From Bacteroidota bacterium (GTDB lineage: Bacteria > Bacteroidota > Bacteroidia > Cytophagales > Cyclobacteriaceae): a stretch of 42,805 nt of DNA. Below the pieces are notes generated by a model. That model saw nothing but the letters and a program-made list of their open reading frames with translations, searched no databases and had not been told where the DNA came from. The translations under genes were made by a program, and so were the position numbers. The stretch is from contig JACOSO010000044.1 of NCBI GenBank assembly GCA_016178785.1, positions 1 to 42,805 on the forward strand, given 5' to 3'. Shown in pieces: positions 25,434-32,518 of the stretch (position 1 is its first letter; each line of letters begins with the position of its first letter).

Positions 25434-25612
25434 TGGCGGGAACGAGAGACAACTTCTTCATGAGATAAAACTTCTCCTTTCTTCTCCTGTTCCTCAGATT
25501 CATCAATATCTTCTAAGAGAGCCAGTTGCTCATAAATATCATCCAAGCTCGTACCTTCTTTTATATTGCCCGCAATCAGTAAGAGGTACTCTTTTATTTT
25601 ATCACTTGTCAT
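25421..25612 (-). CDS. Antitoxin of the ParE/RelE-type pair
   Basis: A 63-residue acidic protein that precedes and overlaps the toxin gene, the usual order in such pairs. It has helical segments (SDKIKEYLLLIAGNIKEG, DDIYEQLALLEDID) and ends in EEVVSRSRQWLK, typical for the C-terminal toxin-binding part of small antitoxins. No ribbon-helix-helix can be named with certainty. It is expected to neutralise the toxin and may autoregulate the operon. Confidence 0.85.
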   Translation of the reverse strand: MTSDKIKEYLLLIAGNIKEGTSLDDIYEQLALLEDIDESEEQEKKGEVLSHEEVVSRSRQWLK

Positions 25613-25677
25613 AAATCCTTCTTCTGTATATAAAATTACTTAATTTTCGAACACAATCGAACCTTAAAAAATTCCAA

Positions 25678-26199
25678 ATGGAAGCTCTTATTGAATTTAT
25701 AAAAATCCTCGTTCCTGCCTCTGTGGTCTTATATGCAGTCTATTTGACCGTCCGTGCTTTTATCTCTCGTGAAATCGAATTGCGGAAATTGGAGGTTCGA
25801 ACGCGAAGCATTGAAACTATCTTGCCCGCCCGATTGCAAGCCTACGAACGTATCACGCTTTTCCTTGAACGTATTTCACCACAGAATCTTCTTATCCGAC
25901 TCAACAATCCTGCTTACACGGCAAAGGATTTTCAAAAAATATTACTTGACGAAATCAGAAACGAATACAACCACAATGTCTCTCAGCAAGTGTATATGAC
26001 CGAAGAAGTCTGGAATCAGGTGCGCAATGCTAAGGAAGATTTGATTGTGCTTATCAATGAATCTTCAGGCCACATGAGCAACGGATCGACTGGGATAGAC
26101 CTGGCAAAAAAGATTTTCGAACAAGTGATGGAAAGAAAAACTGACCCAATAGGTCATGCCCTTAGCGAATTGAAAAAAGAAATCCAGCAAACTTTCTAA
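25678..26199 (+). CDS. Conserved membrane-anchored protein, unknown function
   Basis: A 173-residue protein with one N-terminal transmembrane helix (residues about 5-28, FIKILVPASVVLYAVYLTV) and a cytoplasmic helical domain. The latter has LPARLQAYERITLFLERISPQNLLIRL and LLDEIRNEYNHNVSQQVYMTEEVWNQVRNAKED. This looks like a conserved Bacteroidota family of unknown function. It starts the plus-strand run with the SDR-like and dtd genes, 4 bp apart from the next gene, so it may be cotranscribed with them. Confidence 0.82.
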   Translation: MEALIEFIKILVPASVVLYAVYLTVRAFISREIELRKLEVRTRSIETILPARLQAYERITLFLERISPQNLLIRLNNPAYTAKDFQKILLDEIRNEYNHNVSQQVYMTEEVWNQVRNAKEDLIVLINESSGHMSNGSTGIDLAKKIFEQVMERKTDPIGHALSELKKEIQQTF

Positions 26200-26203
26200 T
26201 CCA

Positions 26204-26845
26204 ATGAAAACTGCGTTGGTAGCTGGCAGCACCGGCTTAGTTGGAAGTCAATTATTAGAGTTGCTTTTAAAGGATGAACGTTATTCTAAGGCAATTGCCA
26301 TTAGCCGAAAGAAATTAACACTCACCCATTCGAAATTAGTCAATGTGATCTGTGAACTTAGTCAGTTTGCAAGTCATCAAAAGGATCTAAAGGCCGATGA
26401 TGTTTTTTGCTGCCTTGGCACAACAATGAGACAAGCCAAATCAAAAGAGGCATTTCGGGCCGTTGATTTTGATGCGCCATTTTCGTTGGCTAAAATTTCA
26501 AGAGAACAAGGAGCGAAGAGATTTTTGCTTGTGTCCGCCCTGGGCGCAAATAAAAGCTCATCTATTTTTTACAACCGAGTGAAAGGCGAGGCAGAGGAAT
26601 CGATCCGGCAAATTGGATTTGATGCTTCCCACATTTTCCGTCCCTCACTACTGCTCGGCACCCGCAAAGAACAACGGAGTGGCGAAGAAGCAGCAAAAGT
26701 GGTTTATAAGTTTTTTGGTTGGCTTGTTCCGAACAAATACCAAGCGATTGAGTCAATCAAAGTGGCGAGAGCGATGCTGGCTTTCGCAAATGAAGAGCAA
26801 TTCGGGAATTTCGTTCATGAGTCTAGAGAGATGCAAAATTTCTAA
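26204..26845 (+). CDS. NAD(P)-binding oxidoreductase, HTATIP2/YbjT-like
   Basis: A 213-residue atypical short-chain dehydrogenase. The Rossmann motif GSTGLVGSQ (residues 8-16) binds NAD(P). VFCCLGTTMRQAKSKEAFRAVDF and LLVSALGANKSSSIFYNRVKGEAE carry the Ser-Tyr-Lys triad of the family (YNRVK). RPSLLLGTRKEQRSGE is the typical C-terminal part. It resembles the TIP30/HTATIP2 group; its substrate is unknown. It ends one codon before dtd (TAAATG). Confidence 0.9.
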   Translation: MKTALVAGSTGLVGSQLLELLLKDERYSKAIAISRKKLTLTHSKLVNVICELSQFASHQKDLKADDVFCCLGTTMRQAKSKEAFRAVDFDAPFSLAKISREQGAKRFLLVSALGANKSSSIFYNRVKGEAEESIRQIGFDASHIFRPSLLLGTRKEQRSGEEAAKVVYKFFGWLVPNKYQAIESIKVARAMLAFANEEQFGNFVHESREMQNF

Positions 26846-27298
26846 ATGATAGCCGTCATCCAAAGAGTGTCTGAAGCTTCTGTGACCATTGATGGGCAAG
26901 TAAGATCGAAAATAGAAAAAGGATTATTGGTTCTTTTAGGAATTGAAGATGCCGACAACAATGACGACATCGAGTGGCTTGCCGGCAAAATTGTAAACCT
27001 TAGGATCTTCAATGATGCAGAGGGTGTGATGAATGTAAGTGTGAAAGACGAAGGCGGAGATATTATAGTAGTCAGCCAATTCACTTTACATGCAAGCACT
27101 AAAAAAGGAAACCGACCGAGTTACATCAAAGCGTCTAAACCTGAGATTGCTATTCCGCTCTATGAAAAATTCGTTTCGGAGATTTCAAGCCAGCATGGCA
27201 AGCCGGCACAAACAGGTGAGTTTGGGGCAGATATGAAAGTGGGATTGGAAAATGACGGGCCAGTAACCATCATCATGGATACGAAGAATAAAGTTTGA
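26846..27298 (+). CDS. dtd: D-aminoacyl-tRNA deacylase
   Basis: A 150-residue protein with both DTD motifs: SQFTL (77-81), which carries the catalytic Thr, and NDGPVT (136-141), the Gly-cisPro loop that sets the D-specificity. The start MIAVIQRVSEASVTIDG is standard. It hydrolyses D-amino acids wrongly joined to tRNA. The start abuts the stop of the oxidoreductase gene. Confidence 0.97.
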   Translation: MIAVIQRVSEASVTIDGQVRSKIEKGLLVLLGIEDADNNDDIEWLAGKIVNLRIFNDAEGVMNVSVKDEGGDIIVVSQFTLHASTKKGNRPSYIKASKPEIAIPLYEKFVSEISSQHGKPAQTGEFGADMKVGLENDGPVTIIMDTKNKV

Positions 27299-27300
27299 CA

Positions 27301-28245
27301 TTATTCACCTATAGCCCGGGCAACCAAAATAATATTGGCCAGCAAGTATCCTCCGCCAATCACCCAGGCCCCAATTCTATTTACACGCTTACACAAAGCA
27401 TTCTTTTCCTGATCGAGAAGCTTCAAACAAATAGCCGAAACAACAAGAGCCGCGAAGATGGTGAAGAAGGTGATAGCATGAAGCGAATCAACAAGAGTAA
27501 ATGTAGTTGACTCCGGCAAAATCGAGTCGATAATGTATTTGTTCCCGACAGCAGCAAAGAGGCCACCCACGGGCAAACCGAAGCGCGGTTCCAGCTCACT
27601 TGGATGGGGCGCAAAGCTCACCATTGCAATGAGGAAGGCGATATACATACCCACGAAAATTTTGAGGAATAGCCCCCATGCATTCCGCTCGATGTCCATG
27701 GTGATGAGAAACGCAGAAAAAATCTGGCTCTCCTTGCCAGGTCGATTGTCCCCAAAACCAGTTTCGTAAACGTTATCTATCTCATTTACTTTAAAGTTTT
27801 TGATGTCCCAACCGACTAATGTTTCATCAGCGTCAAACTTGCTGCCTTTCAGGTCTGGTTTGAACACGAGCGTGCTTTTGTCGAACAATGAATTTTCGAT
27901 CTGGATTTTTAGATGTTGCTGATCGAAAGGAAAATCCTGCACGTTCCAATTCTCCTTCATAGTACATTTCATCTTCAGCATGGAATATTTTTTTCCCTCA
28001 AGACTGTCATCCAATAGCTGCGGTTGGTCTATGGATTTGGCATTGATGATGTCAAGCTGCCTTAAAAAATCAAAATCCTTGTTCTTGTAGAGAAACCATA
28101 GCCAGAAGCGGGCAGTGTATTCTTTGTCGTGAAAGTTGATGTCGTGCACGCTCATTACGTACGCGCCAACATTCACGGTGTCGGGTTGCGCCTGAGCGAA
28201 GTGGATCGAAATTATTAAGGAAAGAAAAAGGAGAACTCGTTTCAT
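27301..28245 (-). CDS. Pentameric ligand-gated ion channel (Cys-loop receptor)-like protein
   Basis: A 314-residue protein with signal peptide (MKRVLLFLSLIISIHFAQAQ). The extracellular part matches prokaryotic pLGICs: VNVGAYVMSVHDINFHDKEYTARFWLWF (residues 24-51) has the beta-strand pattern of GLIC/ELIC, and DFPFDQQHLKIQIE (104-117) is the 'Cys-loop' core FPFDxQ, without flanking Cys. Four hydrophobic segments at about 191-211, 222-241, 255-276 and 291-311 would be M1-M4. M1 lacks the usual Pro. The putative M2 is rich in Gly (GLPVGGLFAAVGN), unlike known channel pores, so ion conduction is unproven. No ligand can be inferred. It is a divergent neighbour of the cytochrome b-like gene. Confidence 0.83.
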   Translation of the reverse strand: MKRVLLFLSLIISIHFAQAQPDTVNVGAYVMSVHDINFHDKEYTARFWLWFLYKNKDFDFLRQLDIINAKSIDQPQLLDDSLEGKKYSMLKMKCTMKENWNVQDFPFDQQHLKIQIENSLFDKSTLVFKPDLKGSKFDADETLVGWDIKNFKVNEIDNVYETGFGDNRPGKESQIFSAFLITMDIERNAWGLFLKIFVGMYIAFLIAMVSFAPHPSELEPRFGLPVGGLFAAVGNKYIIDSILPESTTFTLVDSLHAITFFTIFAALVVSAICLKLLDQEKNALCKRVNRIGAWVIGGGYLLANIILVARAIGE

Positions 28246-28263
28246 TATCTTTTCAAAGTAAGT

Positions 28264-28365
28264 AGCGACATTTTAAATTTCAAGTTACAGATTGCAAATT
28301 ACAAATTGGAATAGCCAGTGGATACATGAATCCGTAATTTGTAATGTGAAATATGTAATTTTCCC
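28264..28365. repeat. Inverted ATTACAAATT-type word repeats
   Basis: ATTACAAATT (28298-28307) pairs with AATTTGTAAT (28336-28345), and related words (GATTGCAAATTACA, TTTGTAATGTGAAAT) flank them. It lies between two divergent genes, where it may form a hairpin. Similar words occur before the dehydrogenase gene at 41662-41694 and inside the 7.4-8.0 kb element. Confidence 0.6.
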
Positions 28366-28378
28366 GAAAATTAAACTT

Positions 28379-28819
28379 ATGCATTCATCTATTTTAATCC
28401 TCCATTCCATCAATCGCTTTATTTTGCTTGCCCTTTTGCTAACGGTTATCGTGCGCACGTTTATGGGTTGGCAAAACAAATCTGCGTTCGGCAATTCAGA
28501 TAATAAATTGAGCCTTTTTCTTTTTATCTCAACCCATACCCAGCTTTTGCTTGGACTGATTCTGTATTTTGTAAGCCCAGTCGTAATTTTTAGTGGAGCT
28601 TCAATGCGCGATAAAGTTGCTCGCTATTGGTTGGTGGAGCACCTCGCAGGAATGCTCATTGCGGTGGTGTTGATTACGATGGCAAGAATCACTATGAAAA
28701 AACTTTCCGAAGACACAGCTAAGCACAAGCGTATGTTCATTTTCAATACTATTGCTCTCATTGTCGTTCTTGCCATGATCATGCAAAGCCAGCGTGGGTT
28801 TTTTGGAGTGAGTTGGTAA
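28379..28819 (+). CDS. Four-helix membrane protein, cytochrome b-like
   Basis: A 146-residue protein; ATG 28379 is chosen because the frame upstream runs through repeat sequence. Four hydrophobic helices are apparent: HSSILILHSINRFILLALLLTV, LSLFLFISTHTQLLLGLILYFV, the segment with LVEHLAGMLIAVVLITM, and FIFNTIALIVVLAMIM. His residues lie at the helix starts (LHSINR, THTQ, EHLAG) and could bind haem, as in small cytochrome b proteins annotated in Bacteroidota. No second subunit is adjacent. Confidence 0.78.
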   Translation: MHSSILILHSINRFILLALLLTVIVRTFMGWQNKSAFGNSDNKLSLFLFISTHTQLLLGLILYFVSPVVIFSGASMRDKVARYWLVEHLAGMLIAVVLITMARITMKKLSEDTAKHKRMFIFNTIALIVVLAMIMQSQRGFFGVSW

Positions 28820-28867
28820 ATCGTTTTTCACAACTATAATAAAATATGCAATTGAATATGTTCTGGC

Positions 28868-28883
28868 GTTGGCAGTAATGCAC
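28868..28883. repeat. Boundary repeat copy A (GTTGGCAGTAATGCAC)
   Basis: Its reverse complement matches the repeat at 29695-29709 (13 of 14 core positions). The pair brackets the DUF2971 gene. Confidence 0.55.
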
Positions 28884-29693
28884 TTTATGTTTTCATCATT
28901 ACCAAAAATAGTTTATAAATACCGCGACTGGACAGAATGCAATCATAGAAAAATTGTATCTCATCGACAACTTTATATAGCATCTCCGAAAGATTTTAAC
29001 GATCCGTTCGATTGCAGGATAACACACAACTTTGGACTTCTGAATTCCGACAAGAAAATCAAAGAATACGTAAGGGTTCTAGGCGACCGTAATAGAGAGA
29101 ATCTTGCGACCCAAGGACAAAGGCCAGAGGACTATGCCGATGAGATCTTTAACAGCATAAAGGATAATAAAGAAGAGGAACAAAAGAATTGGGATATTCA
29201 TACATTCAAAATGCAGGACGATCATTACGGTATTGTTTCATTAAGTGCCATTTGGGATTCTATTTTAATGTGGGGACATTATGCACGCAACCACACGGGA
29301 TTTTGCGTTGGATTCAATGAAGAAAGGCTTCAAAACTCAAGATTATTTGGAAAAGGAGGAATGGTAAAATATAGGAATGAATTTCCGAAAGTCAACCCGA
29401 TAGAGGACTACACACCTCAAGCTGGATTTAGGCAGACTCATACGAAGGCATTGGACTGGGACTATGAGAAAGAATATAGACTATTCAAATTATTCACTAC
29501 AAAACCGACAAAGCCCGAGGACAGGATAGTAGAATTAGACAAATCTTTCTACTCGGAAATTGTTATTGGTCTAAAATTTCCGGACGATCAGGTCGACACT
29601 ATTATGGAAATCGCAAAGGACATTGGTGTACCCTTATATAGGACAAAACAAATTCCTTTCAAATTCAAGTTGACAAGAGAGAGAGTGGCGTAA
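28878..29693 (+). CDS. DUF2971-domain protein
   Basis: A 271-residue protein. The exact start is uncertain (ATG 28878 or 28887; the frame is open from 28869). DUF2971 features are clear: KIVYKYRDW near the start, IASPKDFNDPFDC, the central SLSAIWDSILMWGHYARNHTGFCVGF, and DWDYEKEYRLFK. The family has unknown function and is patchily distributed, sometimes near defence genes. Neither catalytic residues nor membrane segments are evident. It is flanked by a short inverted repeat at 28868-28883 and 29695-29709, which suggests gain as a cassette. Confidence 0.87.
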   Translation: MHFMFSSLPKIVYKYRDWTECNHRKIVSHRQLYIASPKDFNDPFDCRITHNFGLLNSDKKIKEYVRVLGDRNRENLATQGQRPEDYADEIFNSIKDNKEEEQKNWDIHTFKMQDDHYGIVSLSAIWDSILMWGHYARNHTGFCVGFNEERLQNSRLFGKGGMVKYRNEFPKVNPIEDYTPQAGFRQTHTKALDWDYEKEYRLFKLFTTKPTKPEDRIVELDKSFYSEIVIGLKFPDDQVDTIMEIAKDIGVPLYRTKQIPFKFKLTRERVA

Positions 29694-29694
29694 C

Positions 29695-29709
29695 GTGCAC
29701 TACTGCCAC
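29695..29709. repeat. Boundary repeat copy B (GTGCACTACTGCCAC)
   Basis: Directly after the DUF2971 stop and before the next gene. It is inverted relative to copy A at 28868. The adjoining GCCACAAAAATGT resembles GCCAACAAAATGT found after the next gene's stop (30238-30250). Confidence 0.55.
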
Positions 29710-29743
29710 AAAAATGTATGTGCCATTGACCTGGGACAATTTT

Positions 29744-30226
29744 ATGCTTCGAATAATTTTACTTCAGATAATCGGACTGCAAACAACGTACGGACAAAGT
29801 CTCACAGGGCAAGTCTTTTATATAGCCGAAAGGTACTTACAGGACAAGTGTACAGTAATTTCACAAGGGGACTGTGATACGAGTGACCTGTTCTTTTTGA
29901 CCGACAATAAATTTTGTTTAGTTATAAGGTGTATTTACAATGACACCTACTATAGTGGGACTTATTTAATTAAAGACGGAAAGCTGATCTTGACTTTCAA
30001 GCAAGCATTGGTAAATGAAATTGTAGACGACCAAACTTACAAGGTTGATAACAAGATAATGAAAACTAAAATCGAACCTTCAGAATATAAAATATCTTCC
30101 TGCGGACAGAAAATGAGGTTAGTTCATTCCATCGGTGAAAATGGTTTCAGGCGACCACAGATCGAGGAAAAAGAAATGATTAAAAAACTTAAGGAGAAAA
30201 GCGCTTGGAAGTTGTTACAGGACTAA
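29744..30226 (+). CDS. Secreted orphan protein
   Basis: A 160-residue protein; ATG 29744 was chosen because it opens a signal peptide (MLRIILLQIIGLQTTYGQ). The mature part is beta-rich, with TDNKFCLVIRCIYNDTYYSGTYLIKDGKLILTF recalling lipocalin-like or small beta-barrel domains, and a helical, charged tail (EEKEMIKKLKEKSAWK). Four Cys residues (DKCTVISQGDC, KFCLVIRC) may form disulphides. I recognise no family. It sits between related short repeats, like the DUF2971 gene. Confidence 0.72.
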   Translation: MLRIILLQIIGLQTTYGQSLTGQVFYIAERYLQDKCTVISQGDCDTSDLFFLTDNKFCLVIRCIYNDTYYSGTYLIKDGKLILTFKQALVNEIVDDQTYKVDNKIMKTKIEPSEYKISSCGQKMRLVHSIGENGFRRPQIEEKEMIKKLKEKSAWKLLQD

Positions 30227-30321
30227 GTCCAACGGCCGCCAACAAAATGTGTTTAAGGTCAGCTTGGTGTCAGCGTGAGCGTAGTTTCAGTTTCTTTATT
30301 TAATTTCGTCACTGCCAGCCA

Positions 30322-31122
30322 CTAACCTTCGCGAAACCATTTTTCCTGAATGATGCCTAACATTTCCTTATGGATATTCCCCGAGGCGCAGAGCTCGCCT
30401 CCGTATAAAAAATTATCTGCGCCTTTAAAGTCCGTTACTTTTCCACCGGCCTGTTGCAAAATGAAAGCGCCACCGGCTACATCCCATGCTTTGAGGTCAT
30501 ACTCAAAAAAACCTTCGAGGCGGCCACAGGCCACATAGGCCAGGTCAATTGCTGCACTGCCGAGTCTTCGTATGCCATGGGTCTTTTCGAGAAACGTTTT
30601 GATGATGTCGAGGTATTGATCCTTTTTCTCAGTATGATAATACGGAAAGCCCGTGGCCAGCAAACTTTCTTCCAATGATGAAATTGCAGAAACGCGTATT
30701 TCTTTTTCGTTACAGTAGGCTTTGCCGCTCTCAATAGCATGAAAGCATTCCTTGTGGCTTACCTCATACACCACACCGAGCACCGGTTTGTCATTGCGCA
30801 TCAGTGCCACGCTGATGGCAAAAATCGGAACACCATGTAAAAAATTAGTGGTACCATCCAGCGGATCAATGATCCATAAATACTCATTTTCACTTTTTGT
30901 GTCAGTTCCTTCTTCACCAAGAATGCCCGCGCCAGGGAGAATCTTTTTAAGGGAGCTGACCAATTTTCGCTCTGATTCTTTGTCAACGTAAGAAACCAGG
31001 TTGCTGAATGTGTCTTTTTGTTCAATTCTTGAGCGATCAAAATGAAAACTTTCATTGCGGATGAAGTTCCCCACTTCAGCGCACAAGTCAATTACATTTT
31101 TTTCGATTCTTAAGAGATCCAT
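30322..31122 (-). CDS. Inositol monophosphatase family protein
   Basis: A 266-residue protein. Metal-binding motifs are GEEGT (69-73), DPLDGT (86-91) and, near residue 214, WDVAGG. This is the IMPase/SuhB superfamily, which hydrolyses inositol-1-phosphate or related sugar phosphates with Mg2+ and also includes 3'-phosphoadenosine phosphatases; exact substrate is not readable. It acts in the cytoplasm. It lies 45 bp after the rsmI start side on the same strand and may be cotranscribed. Confidence 0.95.
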   Translation of the reverse strand: MDLLRIEKNVIDLCAEVGNFIRNESFHFDRSRIEQKDTFSNLVSYVDKESERKLVSSLKKILPGAGILGEEGTDTKSENEYLWIIDPLDGTTNFLHGVPIFAISVALMRNDKPVLGVVYEVSHKECFHAIESGKAYCNEKEIRVSAISSLEESLLATGFPYYHTEKKDQYLDIIKTFLEKTHGIRRLGSAAIDLAYVACGRLEGFFEYDLKAWDVAGGAFILQQAGGKVTDFKGADNFLYGGELCASGNIHKEMLGIIQEKWFREG

Positions 31123-31167
31123 TGCTATGACTTAACTTAAACGGCTTGAATTATTTTCGGTTTAAAA

Positions 31168-31875
31168 TTATTCCTCCTCTTTTGCCGCATTCTTTTCTTT
31201 GCCTTTTACAATCAGTACAATTTCTCCTTTCACTTCCTTTGACTTAAAGTGAGCAACCACCTCTCCCACCTGCCCTGTAAATGTCTCTTCATGCAATTTG
31301 GTAAGCTCTCGTGATACTGAAACTACTCTGTCATTGCCAAAAAACTCCTGAATTTGTTCTAGTGTCTTTAGCAAGCGATGTGGCGATTCATAAAAGACGA
31401 TGGTACGTTCTTCTCCCGCTAATTCTTTCAACAAAGTCTGCCTTCCCTTCTTATGGGGTAGAAATCCTTCAAACACAAAACGATCCGTGGGGAAACCCGA
31501 TTTCACCAAGGCAGGAACAAATGCCGTTGCCCCTGGCAGACACTCGATTGACAAATTATTTTTCAAACATTCGCGTACAAGCAAAAAACCCGGATCAGAA
31601 ATCCCGGGTGTACCTGCATCGCTTACCAGCGCCACTGTTTCACCGTTTTTCAATTTGATGATCACCGATGCCAGGGCTTTATGTTCGTTGAAAGTATGAA
31701 AGCTTTGTAAAGGCTTATCTATTTTATAATGCTTCAACAAATTTCCGGAGGTACGTGTATCCTCCGCCAGGATCACATCCACTGATTTTAAAACTTCGAG
31801 TGCGCGTAAAGTAATATCACCCAAATTGCCAATCGGTGTAGGCACCACGTAGAGAGAAATTTTTTCTTTCTCCAT
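31168..31875 (-). CDS. rsmI: 16S rRNA (cytidine1402-2'-O)-methyltransferase
   Basis: A 235-residue protein of the tetrapyrrole methylase-like fold. Signatures are VPTPIGNLGDITLRAL (near residue 11), AEDTRTSGNLL, LVSDAGTPGISDPG and GFPTDRFVFEGFLP, FYESPHR. It methylates the ribose of C1402 in the decoding site. It shares one base with the pterin dehydratase gene upstream and precedes the inositol phosphatase gene. Confidence 0.97.
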   Translation of the reverse strand: MEKEKISLYVVPTPIGNLGDITLRALEVLKSVDVILAEDTRTSGNLLKHYKIDKPLQSFHTFNEHKALASVIIKLKNGETVALVSDAGTPGISDPGFLLVRECLKNNLSIECLPGATAFVPALVKSGFPTDRFVFEGFLPHKKGRQTLLKELAGEERTIVFYESPHRLLKTLEQIQEFFGNDRVVSVSRELTKLHEETFTGQVGEVVAHFKSKEVKGEIVLIVKGKEKNAAKEEE

Positions 31876-32120
31876 TAAACGAGACGATCAATAGCTTTGG
31901 CAAGTTTGTGGTCTTTATCAGTCACAATGTCGCCTGCATCATGGGTGGAGAGTTCGATGTTCACTGTGTTGTAGACGTTGGTCCAGAACGGGTGGTGATC
32001 CATTTTTTCTGCGATCAACGCTACGCGCGTCATGAAGGCGAATGCTTCAGAAAAATCTTTGAACTTAAAATTCTTTTTCAACCGGTTGTTTTGTTCTGTC
32101 CATTCCATAACTGATGACAT
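31875..32120 (-). CDS. 4a-hydroxytetrahydrobiopterin dehydratase (PCD)
   Basis: An 81-residue protein with the PCD signature: [33 protein letters not shown], including His42-His43-Pro44, Tyr50, Val53, His60 and Asp68. It recycles the carbinolamine formed by pterin-dependent hydroxylases, or has an unassigned role; no phenylalanine hydroxylase gene is nearby. Its ATG may also lie at 32108 (MEWTEQNN). The gene overlaps rsmI by one base. Confidence 0.94.
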   Translation of the reverse strand: MSSVMEWTEQNNRLKKNFKFKDFSEAFAFMTRVALIAEKMDHHPFWTNVYNTVNIELSTHDAGDIVTDKDHKLAKAIDRLV

Positions 32121-32196
32121 TTAAGTTGTCATAAGAAAGATAGAATAAACTTCAGTTAAATTGAAATCAACCCTCGACTCAAGGTTGCAAACTTGC

Positions 32197-32460
32197 TCAA
32201 AGAGCAATTATTCCTTCGATGTCTGAAACCTTTTGATAAACATCGATTACCGCATTGCTGTCGGGCATCATCATGTGCAAAGTGATGCTGGTGTAGTTGC
32301 CGTTTTTTGACTGGCGTTCGGTGGATTCGTGCTTTGAAAAAAGTTTTTTTACCTCATCCTCTTTTCCCTTAGGCACTATAAATTTAAAAGTGTAAAGCGA
32401 TGGCTAAGTATAGTGCTCATCTAATTTCTCGCGCAACGATTCGCTCCAGTTGGGTTCCAT
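32197..32460 (-). pseudogene. DUF493-family gene with in-frame TAG (codon 19)
   Basis: The minus-strand frame reads MEPNWSESLREKLDEHYT, stop, then PSLYTFKFIVPKGKEDEV and on to SDIEGIIAL, followed by TGA: 88 codons, with no frameshift. The downstream part matches DUF493 (YbeD-like) throughout: the xFKFIVPxGKExEVKxLF core, SxTxxMMMPDS and the terminal IEGIIAL. The stop lies at 32404-32406 where relatives from memory carry an aromatic residue before Pro; a TGG to TAG change would explain it. No later ATG would restore most of the domain. Function, if intact, is unknown. It could be a recent nonsense mutation, a sequencing error, or be rescued by suppression. Not visible among long open frames because of the stop. 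Confidence 0.8.
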
Positions 32461-32467
32461 TTCGCAA

Positions 32468-32504
32468 AATAAAAAAGTCGGCCAGACAAAGTCCAGCCGA
32501 CTTT
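32468..32504 (-). terminator. Rho-independent terminator after ppiD
   Basis: The stem AAAGTCGGC/GCCGACTTT (32474-32482 with 32496-32504) around a 13-nt loop is followed on the minus strand by TTTTTTATTTTG. It ends the ppiD transcript. It lies only 8 bp before the start of the broken DUF493 gene. Confidence 0.85.
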
Positions 32505-32518
32505 GTCAATGTCTGAGG

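Noticed and set aside
28868..30325. Integron attC sites
   Set aside because: No pair of matching RYYYAAC and GTTRRRY core sites with the expected spacing was found, and no integrase gene is in the window, so only a cassette-like arrangement is claimed.
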